Below are positions 1 through 13,000 of a stretch of 64,000 nucleotides of DNA, piece by piece. Positions within the stretch are counted from its first letter, which is position 1. Each line of letters starts with the position of its first letter. Source of the stretch: Channa striata (taxonomy: Eukaryota > Chordata > Actinopteri > Anabantiformes > Channidae); assembly GCA_033026295.1 (NCBI GenBank), contig CM065184.1:15565501-15629500 (forward strand). The letters run 5' to 3'. The position numbers and the translations under genes were made by a program. Below the pieces are notes generated by a model, which made no database searches, was not told the origin of the DNA, and worked only from the letters and a program-made list of their open reading frames with translations.

Positions 1-3000
1 CTGTCTGGATTGTGAGACCCAGTGGCTATACATCAAAGTGTAAAATTAAGTTGGATTCAAACAGATGTATTCCCTGGATTAAAACAACTTGCTGAGTTGG
101 AGCGGGTGTGTTATTTTATATACCAGTGAGACAATAAAATGAAATTTAAGAAGTCCTTTTAATGTGTAGGTTTAAAAGGGTTGGATGTGAAAACCAAAGC
201 AGAGGGGTTTGTGGTACTCACTAGTTTCACTGCAGTGTTTTATCTGTCAATGTGACAAATTCAGTGTCTTTGTATTTCTAGAAACCAGATTGCGGTAATT
301 TGCAGCCGGATGCTGCTTGGGTTAGGAAAACCTCTCCCTTAATGCCCCCGTAGCTGTGTCAGTGCATATTGCTTTCAGATAAAGAAGAGTGGCTGCTTTT
401 TGGGGTTTGTTTGTGAATACAGCCTCAGACGTTAATCTGGCAACTCTAATCATCTTTGTCCCATTCTGTTTTCTGTCTCTGCCTAGCAGAAGAATGCATA
501 TCAAGTCAGCAAGGAAACAGCAGCTGTGACCTTGAGAAGACAAACTCTTTTACCAGACAATTTTTAACTAGCCACTGAAAGTCTGGGAATCAAGGACATG
601 TCAATTCCACAGAGCCCATTTCAGGATTTTAGACATAGGTTTCCTTTTTGAATTGCTAGAGCTATGAAACTAAATCAATCTGTGATATAGGGGTCCCGAA
701 CTAAAGCATGTTTAGTTAACACATCTGGGCTCTTAATTAAATACTGTAGTTGGTATTTATTTGGCCCATCATAAGTGAGAACTGTGATTTTCATTAAAAA
801 CAGTCTATATATAATTGATTGTATTTGATTCAATTTGTCTGACCTTCCTCTGTTTTCTGTGTTTTGTTTCTTTTGCTGCTTTTTGCAGTTAATGCTATCT
901 CAACACTTCCTCCTCCTGTGTCATGTTACAGGTTCAGTGGCTAAGAGAAAAAATGCCTTCGGTTCCCTGGAAAACCTTTACTGTGAAACATCTGCAGAAA
1001 GTGTTTCATTTCATTGACATATTCTCAATGTTTAACATTGAGAATAAATGGCAAAGTAGAATAAATCAGTAACCACGCTCTTTTAAAAAGAAGAATTCTG
1101 AGCAGTCATCATGGCATGATTGTGTTGACTGGCTGAAGGGTACTGTGCTTTATTCACTTAAAGTGCCATTATATTCCAGGCAATTAGACCTGTAGTTTGA
1201 GACATTGAATTTTGTTCCAGTGTCTGCAAATCAAAGTGTTTGTAGTCCAGTGCAAAGTAATGCATGTAATCACATCCTGTCTGGTAGGAATGAGTTAACC
1301 TGCAGTCCCCCTGGATACACTAAGAAGCAGAATGGGAATTAGGCTCTGAGGAAACAGAAAGACAAAGATGAGAGAGAAATGAGTCAACACAAGGAAACAG
1401 GGTGATGGGAACCACATACCATTACTCAGATTCCCACTGGTCTGTTTGTTCCAGTGAGAAGAGTTGGGGGGGGGATAAGAAAAATGTGATATCTTTTGAG
1501 TTTACATGAAAGAAAAATTCACCCTAATGACACAGCTGCAATATTAATTAAGGAAGTTTGCATTGTAATATTTTCTTTTTGGAAACTGCTAAAGTAGGAT
1601 TTTTTTGGGGGCATGCTAGAATTAAATGCATATGCAGTCTTAATTGAAGTTGGATTATGGTGCCATTGCTGCATGTGATGATGCAATCTGCTTCTTCTGT
1701 CTTCTCTAGATAAACTGTAAGAGTTCCCCTGCAAGTACTGGTTTGCATGCCAACTCGCGGTCACAGACTTTGAACTTGCAATGCTGTCAGTGTGCTAAGA
1801 GTCACTTCAGTATAACAAGATTTACTTACAGGATAATAGAATTAAGGCAGAATTGCAATAAATGCAACTGTCATGTAGACAAACTTGATTGGATGTTATG
1901 TGTTGGCATTTGATGACTGCTCATCTTGGTGCCAGCATGTATTCATTTGTAGATGTTGGAGAAACACTTCCACAGAATTATCCTCAACTAAGCTGTTAAC
2001 CTTAGCATGGCTGCTAATAAGTGCTCACCCCCCATAGATTCCTCTTGTTACTGTAGCTTTTTGTGTGTGTGTGCGTGCATGTGTTAATCTCATACACACA
2101 TTGAGGGACAAAAACACACTCCCCCGCTGTGTTTGGACAGTACAGCTCATAAGCTCTATCCCCAACACGTGGCCAAATGTAGCCTGCATTTTCTCTTTTG
2201 TGTGTGTGTGTATGGGCATGTGCCTGTCTGCTCATGCAGACCATAATGTAGCCTGTCATATATAGGTTAACACTACTCCCTAACCTACCCATCCAATCAA
2301 AGCCAGGGGATGAGAGCAGAAACCACAGTGGCCCCAGGCTCTACATGAGGCTGCTGTGCCTATCGACAGCACTGACAGACCAGCTTATTGATAGGCTGTC
2401 TGTCTGCCTTTCTGGGTTTTTAGCTGTCTTTTTGTCTGTTTATTCCTAATCTACTTGTCTTAATAAAGTCTTATCTTTGCTGTATCAGCAGGAACAGGTT
2501 GGGAGGCAGCAAGTGAGATTTTTGAGCCGTATTAATGTTGAGTGGGGTGAGGGGGGCAGCCTATCACATGCTTGTATATGTAGCATCAGTGACTGAGCCC
2601 AAGAAATGGGGTGGGTTACGTGGTGTTGTCATGGGCTTGTGTGTTGTGGGCGCCATGTTCTTGGCTGACTCAGAGTTTGATGGAATGTGCGCGTGCACAC
2701 ACAACCGCACACACAACCACCCACCCACCCACACAACCACCCTTATTCAGTACCCTTCTCACACTGACAGGATTACAGCTGCCTCTGTGCCTTTTAATTA
2801 ATGGGCTCTGTGGGGGGGGTGGATGTTCATTTAGACCATTAGTACAATGAACCCAGTATTCTTCTGATTAGTTGGATTTTGTGTGTATATGTGTGCACAT
2901 TGATTTTGATTGTCATTTTCAAAAATGTAGGTTTAAAAGAGTCTTCGTTGAAATTATGTATAACGATTAAGAATTCTTTGTGACTGCAAGAGTCCGCTTA

Positions 3001-3979
3001 GCTGTCCTTGAGAAAGATAAAATCCTTCACCTTCGACCTCTTCTTTCAAATAGTACAAAACGGATAAGAGAGAATGACTTGGTGGCAGTTCAGGATTAAG
3101 CTGTTATTGGCTGTTCAGACATACCTTGCTTTACTATTCTGGCCTGCAAAATCTCAGATTCAGACATGCTTACATACGCTTGACTACACATGCTACACAC
3201 TACATGCATGCATACATTTTACAAGCAACCAATTTTCCTTCCCCGTAATTAAAGTGATGTTGATCTTTATATTTGGGTCATGGGATGTGCCTTGAAACTG
3301 AAGTGCAAATCATAAATAGTAGAGCTGCTTTCTAACAGTAATTGTGTAAGACATTGAAAATTTTATATGTTAGTAGTGTTGTTTTCCTAGAAGATCACAA
3401 AACAAATGTCTCATAAATGTATTACAGGGATATGTTTTTAGGTAAGGTGGGAGGGAGTCATTTTTTTGTTTCGCTACCAGGCTTGTTCCATGGAAGATTT
3501 AGGATGTTGGCATCAAAACATGCTGCCTCCAAATTGCCAGAAATGTAAAAATTTAGTGATGGTATGTTTTTGCTCACTGCTTTTCTCCTAGAGAGTTGGC
3601 TTGTATGAAAAGAGTTGAGGGAAATGCCTAAATGTAAAAGTCAGATCTGACACACAGATAAATTGAATCCAGTGGAGTATGACAACAAGTGTCCCTCTGT
3701 TGCTGGTTGAAACCCTGTCAGTTTTGGGGTTGCTGCTTTGTCACTAAATGTATTTTGTGAAAGAGGAAGTCTCAGGAATAACACAGGAACAAACTTTTAA
3801 TCAAACTTCTCATGCTGTCAAAAGAAGATATTTTGGGCCCTGACATGTTAACTTTTTGCTTAAAAGTAAAATATTTACTGATAAATGCAGTGATTAAACT
3901 GCATTTTGCATGTCAAGCATTCCAAACTGCCCAACTGTTTGTTCTGCAAATTGTAATAACATTTTCTTTTTCTCTACAG
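1..3979 (+). other. ccdc88a: ccdc88a upstream intron (5' exons not in window)
   Basis: I found no coding exon here. The first recognised girdin exon starts at 3980 in the middle of an Ile-Asn-Pro-Lys segment, so the exons carrying the start codon lie to the left of the window. The stretch is AT-rich with short CA/GT runs (about 2055-2080, 2190-2215 and 2693-2745). The open frames in it show no conserved character. Confidence 0.6.
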
Positions 3980-4088
3980 AAATCCAAAGGCAACAGTTCA
4001 GAGGACCAACAAAAAAGTGAACAACGACCCCACACTGCGCATCCAGAACCTTTCTATTCTCATCAGGCAAATTAAAGCCTACTATCAG
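3980..4088 (+). CDS. ccdc88a: ccdc88a exon 1 of window: HOOK domain
   Basis: 109 nt; the first base completes a split Ile codon, followed by 36 codons (NPKATVQRTN...LIRQIKAYYQ). It matches the human girdin segment NPKLESQRVNKKVNND...RQIKFYYQ, part of the N-terminal HOOK-type calponin-homology-like fold. The acceptor is tctctacag and the donor is gtaagg at 4089. Predicted residues are about 56-91. Confidence 0.92.
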
Positions 4089-7000
4089 GTAAGGCAAGCT
4101 GCAAAGTTAGATATCCCATATACATTATATTTTTTCGATCAACATTGTCTGTGTTGCAGTGATGGCTAAGTGAAGTTATCTGTTGTGAGCTGTTTAACTT
4201 ATGAAACAGCATATTGATATGGGTAGAATCACCGTGAATAACTTGTTTAATGGGTTGGTGACTCTAGGTCAGCTAAGCTCCAAGTATACATCCACTGTTC
4301 CTCTGTGCCTGGGCTGGGCTGGACTGCATTCAGATGATGGCTCTAAAGTGTGTCCAAATAATGCAGCTTTCCGTTGTATGCATGCGCACACAGATACACT
4401 CTAACCCTAACCAAAACCTAATTTTAACCCTGACCCAAAAATCCAGTCTTGACCCTCAAAAATCCCTTTTGAAGTTGTTAAAAGTTGTTAGGAGGTAAAA
4501 ATGTCCTCACTTTACACAAATGTCCTCACTCTGTTGTTTAAAAATGAAATTTGGTTCTCACCAAGTGGGGTGTAGAATCGTGCCCCCCCATCCCTATGTC
4601 AGAGTTTTTAGTAAATGCACATGTAACATGAAAAACACATGACCACTGATGAGGCTCTGCTTCGCCTATTCTCTCTGATAAAAGGCGTTTTCATTTTTTC
4701 TTCTTTTACTTTTCTGTTTTTATCTCACAAATTGTGTGGACCATTTCCCTCTTGATAATGATACTGTTATATGCATCAGCATACGGAATTAAATACTAGC
4801 AAGTTTACAAGGAAGATTAGAAAATACAGCTTGGGTCATTACCTTCCTTGCCTGCAAATCAGAATAAGAAGCCCTGAACAGACAAATGTGAAGTTGATAG
4901 AAGCACACCAAACCACATGTAACCACATTTAACTTCTGTTCAGTCTGTTTTTACTGCTTCGACCGATATCCGCTCATCAGGCCTAAACACATTTCACTTT
5001 ACTTTCTCAGCACAGTTAATCATTATTTGGACCAATCTAAAGTAGGTAGCGTGAGGGAGTAGATTGTAGGATGATCGAAGCACTCTTTGATAACATGTTA
5101 TCAATAAGGAAGTGTCATGAACAGTGCCTCAAGGCTTAGTTGGGGATCTCTTTAGATGGGGCAATCATACGCAGATTATACTGTTGGGCAGGCACACATC
5201 TGAGCTTATACTCATTTTCTTGGATCATCTTATGACCACTCTGCCACCTTGAATCATGGCAGTAGGTAGCATGTACACATGTGACATGCTACATGTGTAC
5301 ATGCTGCTTACTGCCTTGATCCAAGCCTAGTTGGAATCTAATCTATGATCCTTTCATAATTTATTTCTACCTGAGTAGAACAGAGTATCTTTTTTCTGCA
5401 TAGCAGCGCTTACGATTTCTCAGAGACCCCTTTCAACAGAGTCAGCATTGATATTCTAGATAAAATATGCTGTTTGAATACTGACCAGAGATCTAAAACT
5501 GTCTGATCCCTGCAAATTCTTGGAAAGAAGCTATACCAATCCCTGGTTTGGCTTTTGAGCACATTGTACCAACTTATCTGCATTTTGCGTGGAACATCTT
5601 AGACACTGCTTCATCACACCATGATCATACCAGATCGTGTAATTCATCCTTTCTATTAGGCAATTTTGAAAAAGGTGTAAAGACTTAGTGTGCAATGGTT
5701 TCTGTTGATATTCTACATAATGGGATTTAACCACAAATCAGAACAGAGAGACTAAAGCAGATTTCAAGTTGCTTTTACAGTTATTCACTTCTTTGGATTT
5801 AAATTTACTTATTCAATCTGCTTTCATTTGGTATTGCCAAATACAGTGTCATTTCTGTATTTTGTGCAGCTGTTTGGCAGTTGTGTAAACCTGCATGCTT
5901 AGAAAAAGTCCAGAGAAAATCTGATTCACATGCAGTGCTGCAACTTTGTTGGTTATAACCAGAAACTGAGCATGACCCAGCATGTTGTTGCGATAGTACA
6001 GTGAGTTGAAGAAAGTTAGTATATCAAGCAGTGACACTAAGAGATGCAGATTTCCTAAACTTCAGTCGTAAGCCTGTGACCCATATCCTTAGGCGCTTGC
6101 GGTTGTGACCTAATCGAGTAAATTCCAGCATTCAAATAAAGTAAGATGGTGAAATAGAGCTTTTAGCCAGATCAAATTACATCGTCTTATCAACTTAAAT
6201 GTTTTTTTATTTTAATTTCTATTGTTATCGTTATTTAACTGACTGCTATTTTTAAATATCTCAGGCCAGGTGAACAGTGTCACTAATGAGTTAATCTCTT
6301 TGTTAGCTGTAGTTTGTCTTTGTCCCAAACATCCCCATAATCACTTCTAGCTCATCTTATTTAAACAATCACCCTATTGTGTTGACTTTACTGTTATAAG
6401 CCAACAAAAACTCCACTAGGCTGACTCAAAGGGAAGCAGAATTGTCTGTCTGAGTTAGTGGTTATGTCAGTAGACTTTAAGGGTTAAGTGGTGTCCAACA
6501 AAGTCAGTGGATGACGGGAAGGGAAGTGCTTCTGGATGATTCGATTAAGGACAGAACATACTCTTCAATATTTAACATCCAGAATTAGTATGCTTATCAA
6601 TGCCACATTCAGTCTAATTCATCAGAATAGTTGAAAGACCTGCAGTAGAAAATCTGTCTATGGAAAACATATACAGAAGTTTGTATATATGTTATTTAAG
6701 GAGACCTAAATAAAGAACAAGAATTAGAAAATGTATTAGCAAATTGAGTTGTAGATTCTGTAGTGTTTGAGTTCTTGTAGGCTTAGGAAGACATTTTTAA
6801 GTGGTAACAATAAAAGTGGTGTCTATGGTTCATTAATCTTTAAACTTTGGCCCTGCATCGCGCTGTTGACCTCAGGGTCGCATTGTTAGCCACTTGAGTC
6901 TGCCTTGCAGAGACCACCTATCCCTCAGCTAAGTCCCTCACAGTCTATTGTTGTACTTGCTGTATGTTCATATGCCACCTTGCTTTTCCAATGATATTTA

Positions 7001-10000
7001 ATTGATGAATTGGTGTATGCTTAAAAGATCATTTCCCATTCATACACAGTAGACAACAGCAAGACAAAAGAAGCTTGTTTGATTGTTATATACTACTGTG
7101 CAAAAGTTTTGGGTAGGGCTGAACAACTGTTTACCGAAATGGCTCTGCTTCAACTGCTTACTCAATAAATGGGGCATACATTTGCTTATATATGCACGAC
7201 CGACATGAAATACTAGCTTATGTGACATTCTATACAACGCTTGTTTATTGCTTGTTTGCACTGAATAATACAGAGAAAGCAAAACTTTTGAAGAAATGTG
7301 TTAATTTAAAAACCCCATTTGCAATTATGTTAGCACATTGAAAACCTGTATATTTTCATGGAAAACAAGGGAATCCTTTCTGAGTGACCAAAAACTTTAA
7401 AGTGTTTGTGTAATTTGCGGAACAACATGAAAAAGTAATTGGACCAAACAGACTAGTTTGTCTGGTGCATGTGCAGGCAGCATCGTCTCAGTGGACCTTC
7501 TGGGATAACAATTTCATCATGTGGAGTCCCAATTTTTTAAACATTCATTTAAGCTGAACATTCCAGTTAAAGTGGACATTTAATTGCATATTTTAGACAA
7601 AAACAAGATTTTTATGAAAATGATTAGATGCCTAGTCATTTGCATGGGGCTCTCAATACTTATAAGATACCAAAAGATGTGTGGTAGATCTAAAAAAAAA
7701 GTTGCGAGCAAATCACACTTGTGTGTTTCACACCATCCTGAGTGTTTGCTCTCAGATGTTTTATGCATTTCCCCCACTTTCTTTATAGGCTTTTTTCCAC
7801 TTCAATAAGTGCTGCAGTAAAATTACATTTTCTGCTCCAAATTAAATTGGGAGGAAAACTGTCTTTGACGGATATGTTCTTTTGAGGTGGCCTGCTTTTT
7901 GTGCGGTTATTCTGGCTCTTAGCAGTTTAACATTTCCTGTGCCATATGCTTAAAGACAGAGCTGTTTAGGTCTTAAGCTAATGAACTTAGCAGGTTTTCA
8001 ATTTACTGCACTACTCTGCACTTTAAAATAGGACTTGGGGCGAGTTGAAGCCTTTAATGGTTGGTTTCTTTCTGTCATTCAATAAATTCATAAAGTGAAA
8101 CTCTTTAATTAAAAATTTTATGGTATATCAGAGAACAACAATCTTGGTTACCTTGTCTTAGAAATGACCCCACTTTATGTTGTTACGGGGTCAGTCTGTT
8201 CTCCTTCATTGACACATAACAGTAAAAAGGTAATGTAAAACCATGAGCTAGAGTCATGTGGTTAAAGTAAATGTGTAACCAGATGTTGAATGCCAGCCTG
8301 AATATGTATATTGTCTCTTTTATAAAACCTTATTTTTTTTCAGTGTGTCTGGACATAAAAATAGAATTGAAAACTTTAAGCCATTGCTGACTCACCGAAG
8401 GATCTTGTAGTGTCGAGAGAAAACTATTTCATTAACCTTTTTGAACCATATGAGGCAGACCTCTGAGGCAGACCTCTGAGGACTTTTCCTTTTGGGTCTC
8501 TCCTCCCATATCTCCCTGTCTGTTTCCTTCTTTCTAGTTGATTGGAGAAAATTAATTTGCGCAACATAAAAAACTTAACTGTGGTTTATATTTTCTAGTT
8601 TGAGCTTCTTCATATAAATGGTGTGTGACTGTGTGCATGTTTGTAGTAGTTGCTCTAATACAGCAGATTGTGTAGGACGTCTTCAGTGTCTAGACAGCCT
8701 TCAGACTTTGATTTCAAACAGACCAAGGCCGAACAGCTGCATGTGTGTCCGTATGAATATACTGTGTATTCTGAATTCTAAATAGAAGCAGGCATGGTGA
8801 TTGTTACATGTTTTCTTTCTGTTGGAAATCTTCAGTCCAACACTTCAGTTACACAGTTCTTCTCTCAGACTAGGGTATTAACTTTTCCGGTTACTCTGTC
8901 ATTTCTGTACAGCAGAGTCCACTAAACGTTTAATTTCTCTGGTGGTCAGTCCAAATATATGCTAGGCCTCTTTTTAATTTGGAGACCTTGGTTTGGCTTT
9001 CTTAGGGGCGTGTAATATAGAGCCTCAGCTATCTGAACAAAATTCTTTGTGCTTTTATAGGCATTTCTTATAGTTTGATAAGGTAATCTCTATATCCTGG
9101 TTTATGAAAATTTAGGCTCAAACAAGGCCATCTGGTGCCATTCAGTGTCAAAACGATAGGATGAGTGATACCTTTTTTCCAAAGGAAACAATGGTGACTT
9201 CAGTTGGGAGACAGTTTAATACATTCTGTGAACTCTAATTGATTCGATTCAATGTTGTTTTGTCTTGTGTTTTACACATCACTGATTTGTGGTGCTGTGC
9301 AGTCGATTGCAACATTTTTCCTGTCCTAGATCGTACTTTTAGAAATAAAAGCAGTACTATTTCCCCCTGCTTTAGCTTGGGGTGTGGCGTAAAGGCTGGG
9401 AGCTCTGTTTTGATCATTTGAGGCCCAACAGTGGCTGCATTCATGCTGAGAAGGGTTCAGTCCCGAAGCTTTGCTAAATTCTCAGAAAAGGCAATGCAGA
9501 ATTGGTGACTGGGCTGGGATAGGTGTTTAATTGTTAACATCAATGTTAATGTCTTCTGTTAGCATTCAAAATGAATAAACTTTAGAATTAAATCCCTAAG
9601 ATGATATGGGAATCTTTCTGTTTACTTCATTTAGAGGCTTAAAATAAACTTCTTAATTTTTGTTCTCTTCTATATAAGAAAAACTGTAAATGATCATGTA
9701 TTGTGCCATTTGTTTTATTGCAATGTTTATCAATGTTTTTGATTTTTATTTGATAAGATGTAGAGTAATTCTATTTACATAAAGATATGTACCTTTTTAT
9801 ATGGCAGTTTGAAGGCTGTTGACTCAAAGCCTCACAAAGATACTCTGTTACTGGGCAAGAGCTAAAATGAAACACAGTCACATGTAAAGTATAAACTCAC
9901 ACTCTCACGCTCACTTATGTGCATACACACAAACTGATTTGTTATTGCAACTTTTACCTCCAGCCAGTTATTTTTATTGCCTTCAGCTAGAACTTGGTAA

Positions 10001-13000
10001 AAATGTACAAAAACATGTCTGAATTTCTCAATGGACTCCTTGTCTTGTTGCTCAGCTTAGCATCAGTCAGGAGCAGATTAGTTTATTGGGGCATGTTCTT
10101 ATAGCTGAAGGTTAAAAGTGTGTTGTCATGTAGAATTGTATGCTAACTGGTCTGAATATTCTGTTGATGATATTGCAGCTTGCTACCAAACTGGCTTTTG
10201 TGCTGGGGGATGGGGCAGGACTTTCAGTTGACTAATCAGCAGCTTGGAGGAAGTATGAATGAGTTGTAAATGTGCCTAAATGACCAGTCACTGATCCCAA
10301 TTGTTTGAGTAAACTGCTTCACCTTGTTAGATTTAACTTGACTTTTCAAAAATCAGTAGAGGCTATTAGATTGGATCCCTCACAGTACTTAAATTCTCAC
10401 AAATTAATAAACTTACATCAAAGACAGTCTACATTTCAAAAAGTTTTTAAATTATAGGTAGATCTAGATGTTACAGGAACTCCAGGCTACTGCACAACCT
10501 GTATTCGAACAACAAAAGTGAATATATGAGAATATGCATATTAATTATGTCATTGTTATTTAGTTTTACACTCATTTGTGCTTTGCTGTTAAATATTGTC
10601 TGTAATTGAGGAGATGCCAAAATCACAAGCTGGGCCCCATTCTACATACATTAGTTATTATGTTGGCGATTTAACATGATCACATATCTGTTGGTTCTTT
10701 CAAAGCCACATTGAACCTCTTGCCTGGCAACAGAGTCGTATTCTAAGACCTACTCAGGAGCAGGCTTGTTCCTAGGTTTGTCAGTGTAACAAAGGTAACC
10801 TGTCAGATTTGACTGGTGGACAATGAAATTCATCCAACTATGATTGCCCAAGCAAACCATTGAAAATCGGAAGTTTAATAAGTGTCTATAAAGTGTTACA
10901 GATTGCAAAAAGTAAGTGGTACAACATAAATTTACAACACTTTGATCTATCACCAGCAGCAGTATGATATTTACTGGACACAACTTTCAGTAGCTGTATA
11001 CTTTTTTTAGTTGTGCATTAGTAAGGGGTGGGATAACACAGTTCAGAAAATGCATTTAAATTATTTTACCACACCATAAAGTCTTGCACTTTCACTCTGT
11101 TTCTCTGCTCTGCCCTTCTCTTACATACATCTCTGAAAGCACTTTGCATGTGCCTACTTACATTGTGTACATGCAAAGGGCAATTTGTTGCAAGCAATAT
11201 GTAGAGTAGGTTCTCTTATTCAGAAAGGGAATTATTTTTAGGTGCTAGCAACGTTTCTATATTAAACGGAAGCTAGAAGCCACTCTTTAAATAAAATCTC
11301 AAAGCTGTTGCAAATGAAACTAAACTCAAAAGAGTAGGTTGTAGTCACCAAAAGAGCATAAGTTTCATTTGCATGTTTCCTTAAAGAGAATAATCATTGC
11401 ATTGACTTCAGTTGCACAGAATAAAACATGAGTGATTGGCTAAACTTTTCCAGGCAGCGTGAAGCAGTGCCCTAGGCTGATGGGCTAGGGTGTGGAGGGG
11501 TCAGGCATCCCCCAGACCACCTGCTTCACCTTTGAGATGTGCGCCAGGATCAGCCCATCCGCTCGTTCAGCCTCGGGGCTCTTTTGTAAAAAAGCACTCT
11601 AGCTAATAGATAACAGTTGAAAACAAAAGAAACAGGGTACTGATGGCTTGTTTTCTCCTCCTCCTCTTGTAAGTGATAATCTGTCCATCTGGTCAACAGT
11701 AGACCTTGATTGCTGTTCTTTTTGCCATCAGCACACACTGGAGGCATAACATGAAATAAAATTGAACATTTTTGAAAATTGAAAATCACATTTAATAACC
11801 CAGGTGATTTGAAACATAGCATCGTGATGAGGTAGACATTGTGATATTCACTTTCTCAATCAACAGATTTTTACACGGTCATCAAGATGAACTCATATCA
11901 CAAATGGCTATAGTGAAAAGAGATCCATATCATCCAGCTTTAAAAACCCTGGGTTACCTTGTTCATGAAAACCTATCATGGATACCTGTAGCCATTCACC
12001 CTTGAAATTCCTGATTTCTAGGGATAAAGAGGATAAGAAAAAAACTCTACAAGCATCCCTTTGAAAAACATCTGGAGGGACGTTGTTTTGCTCTTTGAAA
12101 TGCGGTGCCCAAACTTCTTTTGTGTTCTTAAGGGTCTATTACAGTGCTGAACAGCAGGAAAAGCTTTCTTTGCACTTGTTCGCAACATGGGGATGTTGAA
12201 CGATTTATTTTTAAATAGGTTCCTTTGCATGTGTGTGATTTAGGAGAAAGAGGAAGCATTCTTCCTATTGTTGATGGTGGTAACCTTGCTCAAGTTCATA
12301 ATCTCTGCAGCTTTACAGCAGGGGAGCGGTCCAGTGGCATACCCAGGAGAGGGCTTGTGTGTCTGTACGTGTTTCAGCGTACTATACTGTACAGTATGTG
12401 TTTCAAATTCACTAGCATGGGGAGAATAAACCCATCTCCTCGTTTCTATGGTAACACTACATGTCTGCAGAATGGGTGTGATTCAGGCTTTCAGGGTTCA
12501 GTCAGCATTTGTACACACATGCATGAATGAGGGACACACAGACAGACAGACAAACACACACACACACACACGGCACAATTAGCCCCCTGTTAAATCTGTG
12601 CCGGTAGCGGAACTTGTGCTTGGGTGGATAGATGGGAAGGAGTTGGGAGGTATGTGTTTGCGGATCTGTGTGTGTTGGGGAGGGGGAGTTTTTACAGGCA
12701 GAGGTCCTGTGAGACTGAAACACTGCAGCCTTGTAATCTTTTCACTGACACTTAGTTTAACATAGATCCACATGGATATATGCTTACCTACTGTAAGAGC
12801 ATATTCACTGTTTTTCTTAGCACAACACTTGCGATGTATTCCATTTGCAGCTGTGTGTGTGTCTGTGTGAGGTCTAGGCAACTTGTAGATCAGCAGACTA
12901 ACATCTCTTTTGTCAACAGATGGCCATTCAGCCAACACTAAGCTCAAGACAAAAGACTAGGAATTGGAGTCATGCTTACATCTTCTTATTTTTTGCCAAA

